DNA of 64,000 nucleotides, taken from assembly GCF_004682055.1 (NCBI RefSeq), contig NZ_QUZU01000027.1:25530-89529 (forward strand), in the 5' to 3' direction. The translations under genes and the position numbers were made by a program. Shown one piece after another: positions 42,136 to 51,165 of the stretch. The notes under the pieces are model-generated. The model saw only the letters and a list, made by a program, of their open reading frames with translations, ran no database searches and was not told the DNA's origin. The DNA is from Pseudomonas kairouanensis. GTDB lineage: Bacteria > Pseudomonadota > Gammaproteobacteria > Pseudomonadales > Pseudomonadaceae. Position 1 is the stretch's first letter; each line of letters opens with the position of its first letter.

Positions 42136-42864
42136 TCACGGCGCAGTTGCGACAATCTGCGCTTCGTAGTTTTCCACCGTGAACCCATAGACGGTCGCTG
42201 GCGAAATCGAAACGCGGGTGGCGCCAACTGGCGCGGTATCCAATGGCACGCTAAGGGTTTCACCCGGCAGCACATAGGTGCGAGGCAGGTAGGCCTTGCG
42301 CTGCTGCGGCTTCAACACCACTTCGTCAGACAGGCGCACCACATAGGCGCTGTCGTTGCGCGCAATCAGGGTTTTGCCTTGCAAGTGCCAGGTCAGCAGT
42401 TCCCAGGGCGCGTGGTGCTGGGCCAGGCCCTTGGGGTGCAGGATCAAGGGCAGGTTTTGCCGAAGGCTGATACCGATGGTCGCACCTGAACCGGGGCGTG
42501 CCTGGGGAATCCCTTCGAATGTCACACGCTTGAGGCGCTGGGTTTTAAGCGGTGCATTGCCTATAAATAGAAACCTGACCATCTGCCGCTCGCCTGCATC
42601 AACCCGTGCTACAGGCGGTGTGATTACAACCAGGGGTTCACCATCTTCCGGAATATCTTCGATCGCCGAATGAAGTAACGCCGGCGCCGCGTCAGTATTC
42701 CGGACGTTGATACTCACCTCACCGTCGGCCTCATCCAGCACAATCACCGTGGTGTCGGGTTCCATGCCATCGGCCCATGTGGGTGTACCCACTAAAAAAC
42801 CGACAACCATCGACAGCGATAAGAAAAACTTAATTCGCAAATTGGCAACCCTCTGTCTTTTCAT
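42136..42864 (-). CDS. Periplasmic pilus chaperone (PapD-like)
   Basis: The 242-residue protein has a signal peptide (about 15-31, ending TWAD) and the two Ig-like domains of PapD chaperones. VIVLDEADGEVSINVRNTDAAPALLHSAI corresponds to the G1/F1 subunit-binding region and RQMVRFLFIGNAPLKTQRLKRVTFEGIP to the family signature. It ends 6 bases before the usher start. A terminator separates it from the upstream subunit gene. Confidence 0.92.
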   Translation of the reverse strand: MKRQRVANLRIKFFLSLSMVVGFLVGTPTWADGMEPDTTVIVLDEADGEVSINVRNTDAAPALLHSAIEDIPEDGEPLVVITPPVARVDAGERQMVRFLFIGNAPLKTQRLKRVTFEGIPQARPGSGATIGISLRQNLPLILHPKGLAQHHAPWELLTWHLQGKTLIARNDSAYVVRLSDEVVLKPQQRKAYLPRTYVLPGETLSVPLDTAPVGATRVSISPATVYGFTVENYEAQIVATAP

Positions 42865-42878
42865 TTACCGCTGGACAG

Positions 42879-42925
42879 AAAAAAGCCGGCACAAGTTAAA
42901 ATCGCATTGACCCACTTGTACCGGC
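42879..42925 (-). terminator. Terminator/attenuator between the main subunit and the chaperone
   Basis: On the minus strand the stem GCCGG-T-ACAAGT / ACTTGT-G-CCGGC (11 pairs, one mismatch) with a 17-base loop is followed by CTTTTTTC. It occupies most of the 73-base gap between the DUF1120 subunit gene and the chaperone gene and would give far more subunit mRNA than usher mRNA. Confidence 0.82.
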
Positions 42926-42937
42926 CTCAACTATCAC

Positions 42938-43600
42938 TTAGAGATAACGCAATTCAAGTGTCGCCTGACCATCCAGATTGACTTGATTACTCATATCAAG
43001 CTCGGCGGTCTTGTTAATGACCGCCTGAACTTCCAGGTTGCCTGTTACGGTATTGACTTGCGCCGGTGTAACCGCCGAACCTGTGCGCCAGGTGGATATA
43101 TTCGCCGTGTGGCCCAAGGCTTCGGTGCTGCGGGGGTCCCAAGTTCCACCGTAGCCTTCATCGGTAATCACATAAGCGGGTTTACCGTCGGCTAACGAGT
43201 TGCGCAAGTGCACCACATACCCGCCAATCTTTTGCCCCTTCGCGGTAGCCCCCAGCCCGTAGTTGTAGTTATCCCGGTAGCCGGTGCCGAATTGCGAAGT
43301 CATCAGGCCAGGTATCCGAGTACTCGAACGGTTGTCCACCACCTTTACGCCAATTTTGGCCTTGGCATTGCTGCCGCAGCGAATGGCATAGGGCGTACTT
43401 TTCTTCGCCAACTTGGTGTAGCTGGTCGGGCTGAGGGTATTCGGGTCAATGCGGCCATAATCGATAACCGCGTTGCCAATTGTAAAGCTGCAACTGGCGG
43501 GGGCTATATAACCTTTGACTTTCAAGTCCGCTGCTTGAGCACTCAAGCTGACGGCCGCCAACAACAGCGAACCTGCAATAACACTGATTTTATATTTCAT
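42938..43600 (-). CDS. DUF1120 fimbrial major subunit
   Basis: The 220-residue protein has a signal peptide (1-23, ending AQAA) and one DUF1120-type domain with paired cysteines (SCSFTIGNAVIDYGRIDP and YAIRCGSNAKAKIGV). It ends in a hydrophobic beta-strand (ATLELRYL) with the penultimate Tyr typical of chaperone-usher subunits. A strong ribosome binding site AGAGGTGATG precedes ATG 43600. As first gene of the cluster, before a terminator, it is probably the main structural subunit. Confidence 0.9.
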   Translation of the reverse strand: MKYKISVIAGSLLLAAVSLSAQAADLKVKGYIAPASCSFTIGNAVIDYGRIDPNTLSPTSYTKLAKKSTPYAIRCGSNAKAKIGVKVVDNRSSTRIPGLMTSQFGTGYRDNYNYGLGATAKGQKIGGYVVHLRNSLADGKPAYVITDEGYGGTWDPRSTEALGHTANISTWRTGSAVTPAQVNTVTGNLEVQAVINKTAELDMSNQVNLDGQATLELRYL

Positions 43601-44091
43601 GAAGCATCACCTCTCGCGTAGGGAAAACAGCTGATAACGAGCAAGGCGACTTTCGATCCCGTGCACACATGACCGAACTGCCTACTCACTAAAATTTGAA
43701 TCGACACATAAATAACACCACGACATCAATGCCGAGCCAAAGTATTAACACTTCCCCCCTCAAATAAAGCCGGAAAAAATATCAAAACGCGTAAGACCAA
43801 TCAGTGACTACCCTTCCTGAAGGGCCAGAAAGATGTGTGAATTGCAAAACCCTTCAAGAGGGTTAATACGAAACCGCGTAGGAAATAGTTCGGGCACCTG
43901 AAAACAAAGGCTTTAAAAAATGCGGACCACAACAACTATCTAACTTGTAATACGTTCGTCATAAAAAGTTCCTACACGCTGCTAAGAACACTCTTATCGA
44001 GAGACTCAGTGGAAATCCCCTGGCACTACGCGTTGGCGCCAGCGGTCGATCGTGGCAGGATGACAAGGTTATCGACCGAGACCCCCAAACC
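43601..44091. other. A+T-rich intergenic region between the fimbrial cluster and ppx
   Basis: This 491-base gap has no coding potential that I can support. It is clearly richer in A and T than its surroundings. It contains two small hairpins, CCTTC-CT-GAAGG (near 43820) and AACCCT-TCAAG-AGGGTT (near 43852), on the side that would be the leader of the fimbrial subunit transcript. No c-di-GMP riboswitch signature was recognised. The high A+T content suggests H-NS/MvaT-type silencing of the fimbrial promoter, by inference. Confidence 0.6.
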
Positions 44092-45594
44092 ATGCCGCAA
44101 TCCCAAGCCAAGAATCTGTCCCTGATCGCCGCCATCGACCTGGGCTCCAACAGCTTTCACATGGTCGTGGCCAAGGCCCAGAACGGCGAAATCCGCATCC
44201 TTGAGCGGCTCGGCGAGAAAGTACAACTGGCTGCAGGGATCGACGACGAGCGCAAGCTCAATGAAGAATCCATGCAACGCGGGCTCGATTGCCTCAAGCG
44301 TTTTGCCCAGTTGATCAACGGCATGCCCCTGGGCGCCGTGCGCATCGTAGGTACCAACGCCCTGCGTGAAGCGCGCAACCGTGGCGAATTCATCCGCCGC
44401 GCCGAAGAGATTCTGGGGCACCCCGTAGAAGTCATCTCCGGCCGTGAAGAAGCCCGCCTGATCTACCTCGGTGTGTCCCACACCCTGGCCGACACCCCCG
44501 GCAAACGCCTGGTTGCCGACATCGGCGGCGGCAGTACCGAGTTCATCATCGGCCAGCGCTTCGAGCCGCTGCTGCGCGAAAGCCTGCAAATGGGCTGCGT
44601 CAGCTACACCCAGCGTTATTTCAAGGACGGCAAGATCACCCCGGCACGCTACGCCCAGGCCTACACGGCGGCGCGGCTGGAGATCATGAGCATCGAGCAC
44701 GCCCTGCACCGCCTGACCTGGGATGAAGCCATCGGTTCGTCCGGCACCATCCGTGCCATCGGCCTGGCGCTCAAGGCCGGCGGCCATGGCACCGGCGAAG
44801 TCAACGCCGAAGGCCTGGCGTGGCTCAAGCGCAAACTGTTCAAGCTGGGGGACGCCGAGAAGATCGACTTCGACGGCATCAAACCCGACCGCCGCACTAT
44901 TTTCCCGGCAGGCCTGGCGATTCTCGAAGCCATCTTCGATGCCCTCGAACTGCAACGCATGGACCACTGCGACGGCGCCCTGCGCGAAGGCGTGCTCTAC
45001 GACCTGCTAGGCCGTCATCACCACGAAGACGTGCGTGAGCGCACTCTCAGCTCGCTGATGGAGCGTTATCACGTCGACCTGCAACAAGCGGCGCGGGTGG
45101 AACGCAAAGCCCTGCACGCCTTCGACCAGGTGGCCGAAGACTGGGACCTGGAAGACGGTGTGTGGCGCGAACTGCTCGGCTGGGCCGCCAAGGTGCATGA
45201 AGTGGGCCTGGATATCGCCCACTACCATTACCACAAGCACGGCGCTTACCTGATCGAACACTCGGACCTGGCCGGTTTCTCCCGCGAAGACCAGCAAATG
45301 CTCGCCTTGCTGGTGCGCGGCCACCGCCGCAACATCCCCAAGGACAAGTTTGCCGAGTTCGGTGATGAAGGCATCAAGCTGATTCGCCTGTGCGTGCTGC
45401 TGCGCTTTGCGATCCTGTTCCACCACATCCGTGGCACTCAGGAAATGCCCCAGGTGACCCTGCGCGCCAATGGCGAGAGCCTGGACGTGCTGTTCCCCAA
45501 AGGCTGGCTGGAAGAGAACCAACTGACCCAGGCAGACTTTGCGCAGGAAGCGGAGTGGCTGACGCGGGTTGGGTTCGTGCTGAACGTGCGCTAA
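44092..45594 (+). CDS. ppx: Exopolyphosphatase
   Basis: The 500-residue protein has the ASKHA-type phosphatase motifs AAIDLGSNSFHMVVA (phosphate loop 1), VRIVGTNALREARN, and VADIGGGSTEFIIG (phosphate loop 2). A C-terminal HD-like helical domain follows (HEVGLDIAHYHYHKHGAYLIEHS). It releases phosphate from the ends of polyphosphate chains and may also act on pppGpp. It is convergent with ppk, its functional opposite, with a REPIN between the two. Confidence 0.96.
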   Translation: MPQSQAKNLSLIAAIDLGSNSFHMVVAKAQNGEIRILERLGEKVQLAAGIDDERKLNEESMQRGLDCLKRFAQLINGMPLGAVRIVGTNALREARNRGEFIRRAEEILGHPVEVISGREEARLIYLGVSHTLADTPGKRLVADIGGGSTEFIIGQRFEPLLRESLQMGCVSYTQRYFKDGKITPARYAQAYTAARLEIMSIEHALHRLTWDEAIGSSGTIRAIGLALKAGGHGTGEVNAEGLAWLKRKLFKLGDAEKIDFDGIKPDRRTIFPAGLAILEAIFDALELQRMDHCDGALREGVLYDLLGRHHHEDVRERTLSSLMERYHVDLQQAARVERKALHAFDQVAEDWDLEDGVWRELLGWAAKVHEVGLDIAHYHYHKHGAYLIEHSDLAGFSREDQQMLALLVRGHRRNIPKDKFAEFGDEGIKLIRLCVLLRFAILFHHIRGTQEMPQVTLRANGESLDVLFPKGWLEENQLTQADFAQEAEWLTRVGFVLNVR

Positions 45595-45620
45595 CGCGCC
45601 CTAAAGAACACTGCAAAAAC

Positions 45621-45715
45621 AAATGTGGGAGGGGGCTTGCTCCCGATAGCGGTGTGTCAGTCAGTACATCTGGCACTGACCCATCGCTATCGGGAGCAAG
45701 CCCCCTCCCACATTT
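45621..45715. repeat. REPIN (GTGGGAGGGGGCTTGC arms) between ppx and ppk
   Basis: Arms AAATGTGGGAGGGGGCTTGC and its complement extend inward through TCCCGATAGCG and flank a spacer of about 38 bases containing TCAGTCAGT. It lies between two convergent genes and may act as a shared 3' barrier. Confidence 0.93.
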
Positions 45716-45733
45716 TTAGACCCAGTTGGGCTG

Positions 45734-47956
45734 TTAGTTCACCGTCAGAATAGGGCTACCCAACCGCTCCAACAGCGTCGCCTGCGCGCTGCGCGGGTTC
45801 TGGTTGCCGGTTGGCGTGTTGCGCACGTAGCGCCCGTCCGACTGCAGGCTCCAGCTGTGGGTGTTGTCGGTGAGGTAGCTTTCCAGCTCCTTCTTGACCC
45901 GCATGATCAGCTTCTTGCCTTCCACCGGGAAGCAGGTTTCTACCCGCTTATCGAGGTTGCGCTCCATCCAGTCGGCGCTGGAGAGGAACATCTGCTCTTC
46001 CCCGCCATTGAGGAAGTAGAACACCCGGGTGTGCTCCAGGAAGCGGCCGATGATCGAGCGCACATGGATGTTGTGCGACACGCCGACGATACCGGGGCGC
46101 AGGCAGCACATGCCACGCACCACCAGGTCGATGCGCACGCCAGACTGGCTGGCCTTGTACAGCGCGCGGATGATCTTTGGATCGGTCAGCGAGTTGAACT
46201 TGGCGATGATGTGCGCCGGCTTGCCGTCGAGGGCGAACTGGGTTTCGCGGGCAATCATGTCGAGCATGCCCTTCTTGAGGGTGAACGGCGCGTGCAGCAG
46301 CTTTTTCATGCGCAACGTTTTGCCCATGCCGATCAACTGGCTGAACAGCTTGCCGACGTCTTCACACAAGGCATCGTCGGAGGTCAGCAGGCTGTAGTCG
46401 GTGTAGAGCTTGGCGTTGCCGGCGTGGTAGTTGCCGGTGCCCAAGTGGGCATAGCGCACGATCTCCCCGGCTTCGCGGCGCAAGATCAACATCATCTTGG
46501 CGTGGGTCTTGAACCCAACCACGCCGTAGATCACCACCGCGCCCGCTGCTTGCAGGCGGCTGGCCAGTTGCAGGTTGGACTCTTCGTCGAACCGCGCACG
46601 CAGCTCGATCACCGCCGTGACTTCCTTGCCGTTACGCGCAGCGTCCACCAGGGCGTCGACGATTTCCGAGTTGGCGCCGGAGCGGTACAGCGTTTGGCGT
46701 ACGGCCAATACGTGCGGGTCCTTGGCGGCCTGGCGCAGCAGGTCGACCACCGGGGTGAAGGACTCGAACGGGTGCAGCAACAGGATGTCCTGCTTGCTCA
46801 CCACGCTGAAAATGTTCTCGCTGTTTTGCAGCAGTTTCGGGATCTGCGGCGTGAACGGCGTGTATTGCAGCTCCGGGTGGCTGTCCAGGCCGGTGATGCT
46901 GAACAGGCGCGTCAGGTTCACCGGGCCGTTGACTTGATACAGCTCCGACTCGGCCAGGTTGAATTGCTTGAGCAGGTAGTCCGACAGGTGTTTCGGGCAG
47001 GTATCCGCCACTTCCAGGCGCACTGCATCGCCGTAGCGCCGCGAGAACAGCTCACCGCGCAGGGCACGGGCCAGGTCTTCGACGTCTTCGGAGTCCAGCG
47101 CCAGGTCGGCGTTTCGGGTCAGGCGGAACTGGTAGCAGCCTTTTACTTTCATGCCCTGGAACAGATCGTCCGCATGCGCATGGATCATTGAGGACAGGAA
47201 TACATAGTTATCGCCAGGGCCACCCACCTCTTCCGGTACCTTGATGATCCGTGGCAACAGACGCGGTGCCGGGATGATCGCCAGGCCCGAATCGCGACCG
47301 AAGGCGTCGATACCTTCAAGCTCGACGATAAAGTTGAGGCTCTTGTTCACCAGCAACGGGAACGGGTGCGTCGGGTCGAGGCCGATAGGGGTGATGATGG
47401 GCGAAATCTCGTCGCGGAAGTAACGACGTACCCAGGTCTTGATTTTGGTGGTCCAGTGACGGCGACGGATGAAGCGGACCTGATGTTTTTCCAGTTCCGG
47501 CAGCAGGATGTCGTTGAGGATCGCGTATTGGCGGTCCACATGGCCGTGTACCAGTTCACTGATGCGCGCCAGGGCCTGGTGCGGTTGCAGGCCGTCGGCA
47601 CCGGCTTGCTCACGGGCGAAGGTGATCTGCTTCTTGAGGCCGGCCACACGAATTTCGAAGAACTCGTCCAGGTTGCTGGAGAAGATCAGCAGGAATTTCA
47701 GCCGCTCCAGCAAGGGGTAGGACTCATCCAGCGCCTGTTCCAGCACGCGGATGTTGAATTGCAGTTGGGACAGCTCACGGTGGATGTACAGGCTGCTGTC
47801 ATCCAGGTTGGTCACCGCGGCCACCGGCGCCGGCACAGGCGGCTCGGCCACCACGGCGGGCGGGGCTGGCTCCAGCTCCGGCGGGGTTTCGGTGACTTGT
47901 TCAACCACCGGGTGAGCGTCTTTTACAGCAACGTCTGTGAGTCCTTCGGTATTCAT
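45734..47956 (-). CDS. ppk: Polyphosphate kinase 1
   Basis: The 740-residue protein has the four PPK1 domains. The N domain starts at about residue 52 (SLYIHRELSQLQFNIRVLEQA), preceded by a Pro/Glu/Val-rich N-terminal extension of about 50 residues. The phosphohistidine segment is in the HPFESF / HLGTGNYH region, and the C-terminal catalytic domains include VGVSHNIHVRSIIGRFLEHTRVF. It polymerises ATP gamma-phosphate into polyphosphate. It starts 18 bases after the hemB stop and should share the PhoB-type promoter at 49029-49062. Confidence 0.97.
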   Translation of the reverse strand: MNTEGLTDVAVKDAHPVVEQVTETPPELEPAPPAVVAEPPVPAPVAAVTNLDDSSLYIHRELSQLQFNIRVLEQALDESYPLLERLKFLLIFSSNLDEFFEIRVAGLKKQITFAREQAGADGLQPHQALARISELVHGHVDRQYAILNDILLPELEKHQVRFIRRRHWTTKIKTWVRRYFRDEISPIITPIGLDPTHPFPLLVNKSLNFIVELEGIDAFGRDSGLAIIPAPRLLPRIIKVPEEVGGPGDNYVFLSSMIHAHADDLFQGMKVKGCYQFRLTRNADLALDSEDVEDLARALRGELFSRRYGDAVRLEVADTCPKHLSDYLLKQFNLAESELYQVNGPVNLTRLFSITGLDSHPELQYTPFTPQIPKLLQNSENIFSVVSKQDILLLHPFESFTPVVDLLRQAAKDPHVLAVRQTLYRSGANSEIVDALVDAARNGKEVTAVIELRARFDEESNLQLASRLQAAGAVVIYGVVGFKTHAKMMLILRREAGEIVRYAHLGTGNYHAGNAKLYTDYSLLTSDDALCEDVGKLFSQLIGMGKTLRMKKLLHAPFTLKKGMLDMIARETQFALDGKPAHIIAKFNSLTDPKIIRALYKASQSGVRIDLVVRGMCCLRPGIVGVSHNIHVRSIIGRFLEHTRVFYFLNGGEEQMFLSSADWMERNLDKRVETCFPVEGKKLIMRVKKELESYLTDNTHSWSLQSDGRYVRNTPTGNQNPRSAQATLLERLGSPILTVN

Positions 47957-47974
47957 CGAGTGTTCCTGTGAGGG

Positions 47975-48988
47975 CTAGTGTTGCTCTCTAAGCAATTGAG
48001 CGGCGCGGGCGGCGAAGTAGGTCAGAATGCCATCAGCCCCGGCGCGTTTAAAGGCTGTCAGGGACTCGAGAATCACCCCTTCACTCAGCCAACCATTCTG
48101 TATTGCAGCCATGTGCATCGCGTATTCGCCACTGACCTGATAGACAAAGGTCGGCACTTTGAATTCCTCTTTGACCCGGTAAAGGATGTCGAGGTACGGC
48201 ATCCCCGGCTTGACCATCACCATGTCGGCCCCTTCAGCCAGGTCGGCCGCCACTTCGTGCAGGGCTTCATGGCTGTTGGCCGGGTCCATCTGGTATGAGG
48301 CTTTGTTGGCCTTGCCCAGGTTGAGGGCCGAGCCCACCGCATCGCGGAACGGTCCGTAATAGGCGCTGGCGTACTTGGCCGAGTAGGCCATGATCCGCAC
48401 ATTGACGTGGCCGGCCAGTTCCAGGGCTTCGCGAATCGCCTGGATGCGCCCATCCATCATGTCCGACGGTGCAACCACCTGGGCGCCTGCTGCGGCGTGG
48501 GACAAGGCCTGCTTGACCAGTGCATCGACGGTGATGTCGTTCTGAACATAGCCGTCCTCGTCGAGAATGCCATCCTGGCCGTGGGTGGTGAACGGGTCCA
48601 GGGCCACGTCGGTGATCACCCCAAGCTCCGGGAAACGCTCGCGCAAGGCGCGGGTGGCACGCTGGGCGATGCCGTGCGGGTTCCAGGCTTCGGCGGCGTC
48701 CAGGGACTTGAGTTCGGCAGGCGTGACCGGGAACAGCGCCAGCGCAGGTATGCCCAACTCGACCCAACCCGCCGCCTCGATCAGCAACTGATCAATGGTC
48801 AAGCGCTCCACACCCGGCATCGATGCCACCGCTTCGCGCCGATTCTCACCGTCGAGCACAAATACCGGCAGGATCAGATCATTGGTCGTCAGCACGTTTT
48901 CACGCACCAAGCGGCGAGAAAAATCATCACGGCGATTGCGACGCAGGCGGGTAGCGGGGAACAGGCGATTGGCAGGGGTAAAGCTCAC
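47975..48988 (-). CDS. hemB: Delta-aminolevulinic acid dehydratase (porphobilinogen synthase)
   Basis: The 337-residue enzyme carries both catalytic lysine regions (MAYSAKYASAYYGPFRDA and MVKPGMPYLDILYRV). In place of the zinc-ligand cysteine cluster it has the Asp-rich metal region (VALDPFTTHGQDG) of magnesium-dependent Pseudomonas forms. It condenses two aminolevulinate molecules to porphobilinogen for haem. It is the first gene of a hemB-ppk unit. Confidence 0.97.
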   Translation of the reverse strand: MSFTPANRLFPATRLRRNRRDDFSRRLVRENVLTTNDLILPVFVLDGENRREAVASMPGVERLTIDQLLIEAAGWVELGIPALALFPVTPAELKSLDAAEAWNPHGIAQRATRALRERFPELGVITDVALDPFTTHGQDGILDEDGYVQNDITVDALVKQALSHAAAGAQVVAPSDMMDGRIQAIREALELAGHVNVRIMAYSAKYASAYYGPFRDAVGSALNLGKANKASYQMDPANSHEALHEVAADLAEGADMVMVKPGMPYLDILYRVKEEFKVPTFVYQVSGEYAMHMAAIQNGWLSEGVILESLTAFKRAGADGILTYFAARAAQLLREQH

Positions 48989-49028
48989 GACAGACTCCTG
49001 AGCCCGCGTAATACGGGCGAGCGTTGCA

Positions 49029-49062
49029 GTTATAAGCGGCCATTATGACGAAGGTATGACAG
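49029..49062 (-). promoter_or_regulatory. PhoB-type promoter (Pho box plus -10) of hemB-ppk
   Basis: On the minus strand CTGTCAT-ACCT-TCGTCAT (49062 down to 49045) matches the Pho box, two 7-base repeats with a 4-base spacer; 12 of 14 repeat positions match CTGTCAT. It is followed after 10 bases by TATAAC (49034-49029), the expected -10 position for a PhoB-activated promoter. No good -35 is present, as usual for such promoters. Confidence 0.65.
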
Positions 49063-49197
49063 TTGTGCTTGCCGATGCGACCTGTAGCCGCATTCGTCGT
49101 TTATGTAGGAATTGTTCACTTCGTGACACATCTCGATACTTTCATGAATGTTCACGAAGGCGTAGGCTGCGCGTTCATTTCGCCAGCACCCCAGACC

Positions 49198-49833
49198 ATG
49201 CTTCAACAATTTCTGCATGACTTCGGCTACTTTGCGCTCTTTTTGGGCACGTTCTTCGAAGGCGAGACCATCCTGGTTCTCGCAGGCTTCCTGGCGTTCC
49301 GTGGGTACATGGATATCAACCTGGTGGTGGTCGTTGCCTTCTTTGGCAGCTACGCCGGCGATCAGCTTTGGTACTACATGGGCCGCAAGCACGGCCGCAA
49401 GTTGTTGGCGCGCAAACCCCGCTGGCAATTGATGGGCGACAAGGCCCTGGGGCACATCCGTAAGCACCCGGATCTGTGGGTGTTGAGCTTCCGCTTCGTC
49501 TACGGATTGCGCACGGTCATGCCGGTAGCGATTGGCCTGTCTGGCTACCCCCCGTTGCGTTATCTGATCCTCAACGGCATTGGCGCGGCGATCTGGGCCG
49601 CGGCACTCGGCGCTGCGGCCTACCACTTCGGCGCAGTGCTCGAAGGCATGCTGGGCAGCGTCAAGAAATACGAGCTATGGGTGCTGGGCGCACTGTTGTT
49701 GCTGGGCTTTGGCCTGTGGCTGCGTCGCCGCTTCAAGAACGCTCGCATTGCCCGTCAGGCCTGTGCCGACGCCAAGGCCCGGCTCGCAGCCCAGCCGGCG
49801 TCGGTAGAAGCGCCTAAGACACCAGTGGAGTAA
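49198..49833 (+). CDS. DedA family membrane protein
   Basis: The 211-residue protein has the DedA/VTT layout with re-entrant and membrane helices. Visible motifs are FLGTFFEGETILVLAGFLAFRGYM, the GSYAGDQLWYYMGRKHGRKLL motif, and the FRFVYGLRTVMPVAIGLSGYPPLRYLILNGIG signature. DedA proteins act in membrane lipid (undecaprenyl-phosphate or phospholipid) transport and proton-motive-force homeostasis. ATG 49198 is chosen because the upstream in-frame region looks like leader. The end overlaps the convergent hydroxylase gene by 20 bases. Confidence 0.93.
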   Translation: MLQQFLHDFGYFALFLGTFFEGETILVLAGFLAFRGYMDINLVVVVAFFGSYAGDQLWYYMGRKHGRKLLARKPRWQLMGDKALGHIRKHPDLWVLSFRFVYGLRTVMPVAIGLSGYPPLRYLILNGIGAAIWAAALGAAAYHFGAVLEGMLGSVKKYELWVLGALLLLGFGLWLRRRFKNARIARQACADAKARLAAQPASVEAPKTPVE

Positions 49834-51049
49834 GCCGGCTTCTGCAGCAGTAGAGGCCAATCACGCTGAGCAGGCTGTAGCTCGCCAGGCCCAGCCAGCC
49901 CAGGTTGCTGGCGGGCCACAGGCCCACCAGCGGCGCCAGCCACACCAGCGGTACATTCAGCGCCAGGCGCGCCACTTCGGCCTTGAGTGCCCACGGGCGA
50001 TTCTCCAGGGCCACGCCCAAGGTAAACAACCCCAGCGCCATCGCACCCCAGCCCACAATCAGTGCCGCCGTGGGCAACCCCTCGCCCACATTCATCAAAT
50101 AACTGCCAAAGCCCACATACGCAGCAAATTGCAGAGCGATGTACACCTGCTGGCGCACATCCAGCGCCACCTCGAATTTTCGGAACTGACTCAAATCGTG
50201 CTTGGCCAACGGGTACTTGGCCTTCACATCCGCCGGGCGCCAGCCGGTGCGCATAAACCAGATGCGCAGCTTGTCCCACCAACGCTCGGTGCGCCGCGCA
50301 TCACTCCATAGCTGTGCGTAAAACTGCAGGTTGGCCCACAGCGGATTCCAGCTGGCCAGGGGGGTGGTCACGCCGAAAATCACCGGTTCGTTGTCGTCTT
50401 CTTCCTGGAAGGTGCCGAACAGCCGGTCCCAAATAATGAACACCCCGCCGTAGTTGCGATCCATGTAGAGAGCGTTCTGCGCATGATGGGCCCGATGATT
50501 GGAGGGTGTGACGAAGAACCACTCGTACCAGCCCAGCTTGGGCACATGGCGGGTGTGCACCCAGAATTGATACAGCAAGTTAAGGGATGCCACGCTGATA
50601 AACACCACCAGCGGCACGCCGACCACGGCCAGGGGCAGGTAGAAGATCCAGCTCAGCAGAAAGCCGGTGCTGGTCTGGCGCAGGGCGGTGCTGAGGTTGT
50701 AGTCCTCACTCTGGTGATGCACCGAGTGGGCAGCCCAGAGGATATTGCGCTCATGGCCCATACGGTGCAGCCAGTAGTAGCAGAAGTCGTAGAACACAAA
50801 GGCGAACACCCAGGTCCAGACGCTCTGGGCAGGCAGCTCGAACAGTGCCAGGTGCTTGAGGGCAAAGGCGTAGGTCAAAATCCCCACGCCTTTGGTCAGC
50901 AGGCCCGTGGTGGTCGACAACACGCCGGTGCTGAGGCTGTTGATGGCGTCTGCCACCCGGTAGTTGCGCTCACCACGCCAGCGGTCGGCAAGCAGCTCTA
51001 CCACGATCAAGGCGATGAAAAACGGTACCGCGTAAGGCACGAAGTCCAT
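49814..51049 (-). CDS. Fatty acid hydroxylase/sterol desaturase family membrane protein
   Basis: The 411-residue protein has the tripartite His boxes of the family: HRMGHE, HSVHHQSEDYN and HRAHHAQNALYMDRNYGG, between membrane helices. These bind a di-iron centre that hydroxylates or desaturates lipids. The C-terminal part (about 290-411) is an additional membrane region. ATG 51049 gives the usual short N-terminus (MDFVPYAVPFFIALIVVELL). The substrate is unknown. Confidence 0.92.
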   Translation of the reverse strand: MDFVPYAVPFFIALIVVELLADRWRGERNYRVADAINSLSTGVLSTTTGLLTKGVGILTYAFALKHLALFELPAQSVWTWVFAFVFYDFCYYWLHRMGHERNILWAAHSVHHQSEDYNLSTALRQTSTGFLLSWIFYLPLAVVGVPLVVFISVASLNLLYQFWVHTRHVPKLGWYEWFFVTPSNHRAHHAQNALYMDRNYGGVFIIWDRLFGTFQEEDDNEPVIFGVTTPLASWNPLWANLQFYAQLWSDARRTERWWDKLRIWFMRTGWRPADVKAKYPLAKHDLSQFRKFEVALDVRQQVYIALQFAAYVGFGSYLMNVGEGLPTAALIVGWGAMALGLFTLGVALENRPWALKAEVARLALNVPLVWLAPLVGLWPASNLGWLGLASYSLLSVIGLYCCRSRLTPLVS

Positions 51050-51165
51050 GGTCTGGTCCGGTTTGTTTTTGTTACATCTAGAGTAGGTGTAGTGCCGCCA
51101 AGCCCCATTGGCAACAGGTGACAAATTAGTAGACATTTAACGCCATGACCCCAGGAGAAATGCCC

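Noticed and set aside
43601..43900. c-di-GMP riboswitch in the fimbrial leader
   Set aside because: The conserved aptamer sequence blocks are not present; only two short hairpins are seen.
49045..49062. Pho box serving the divergent DedA gene
   Set aside because: The direct repeats and the -10 element at the right spacing are oriented toward hemB on the minus strand.
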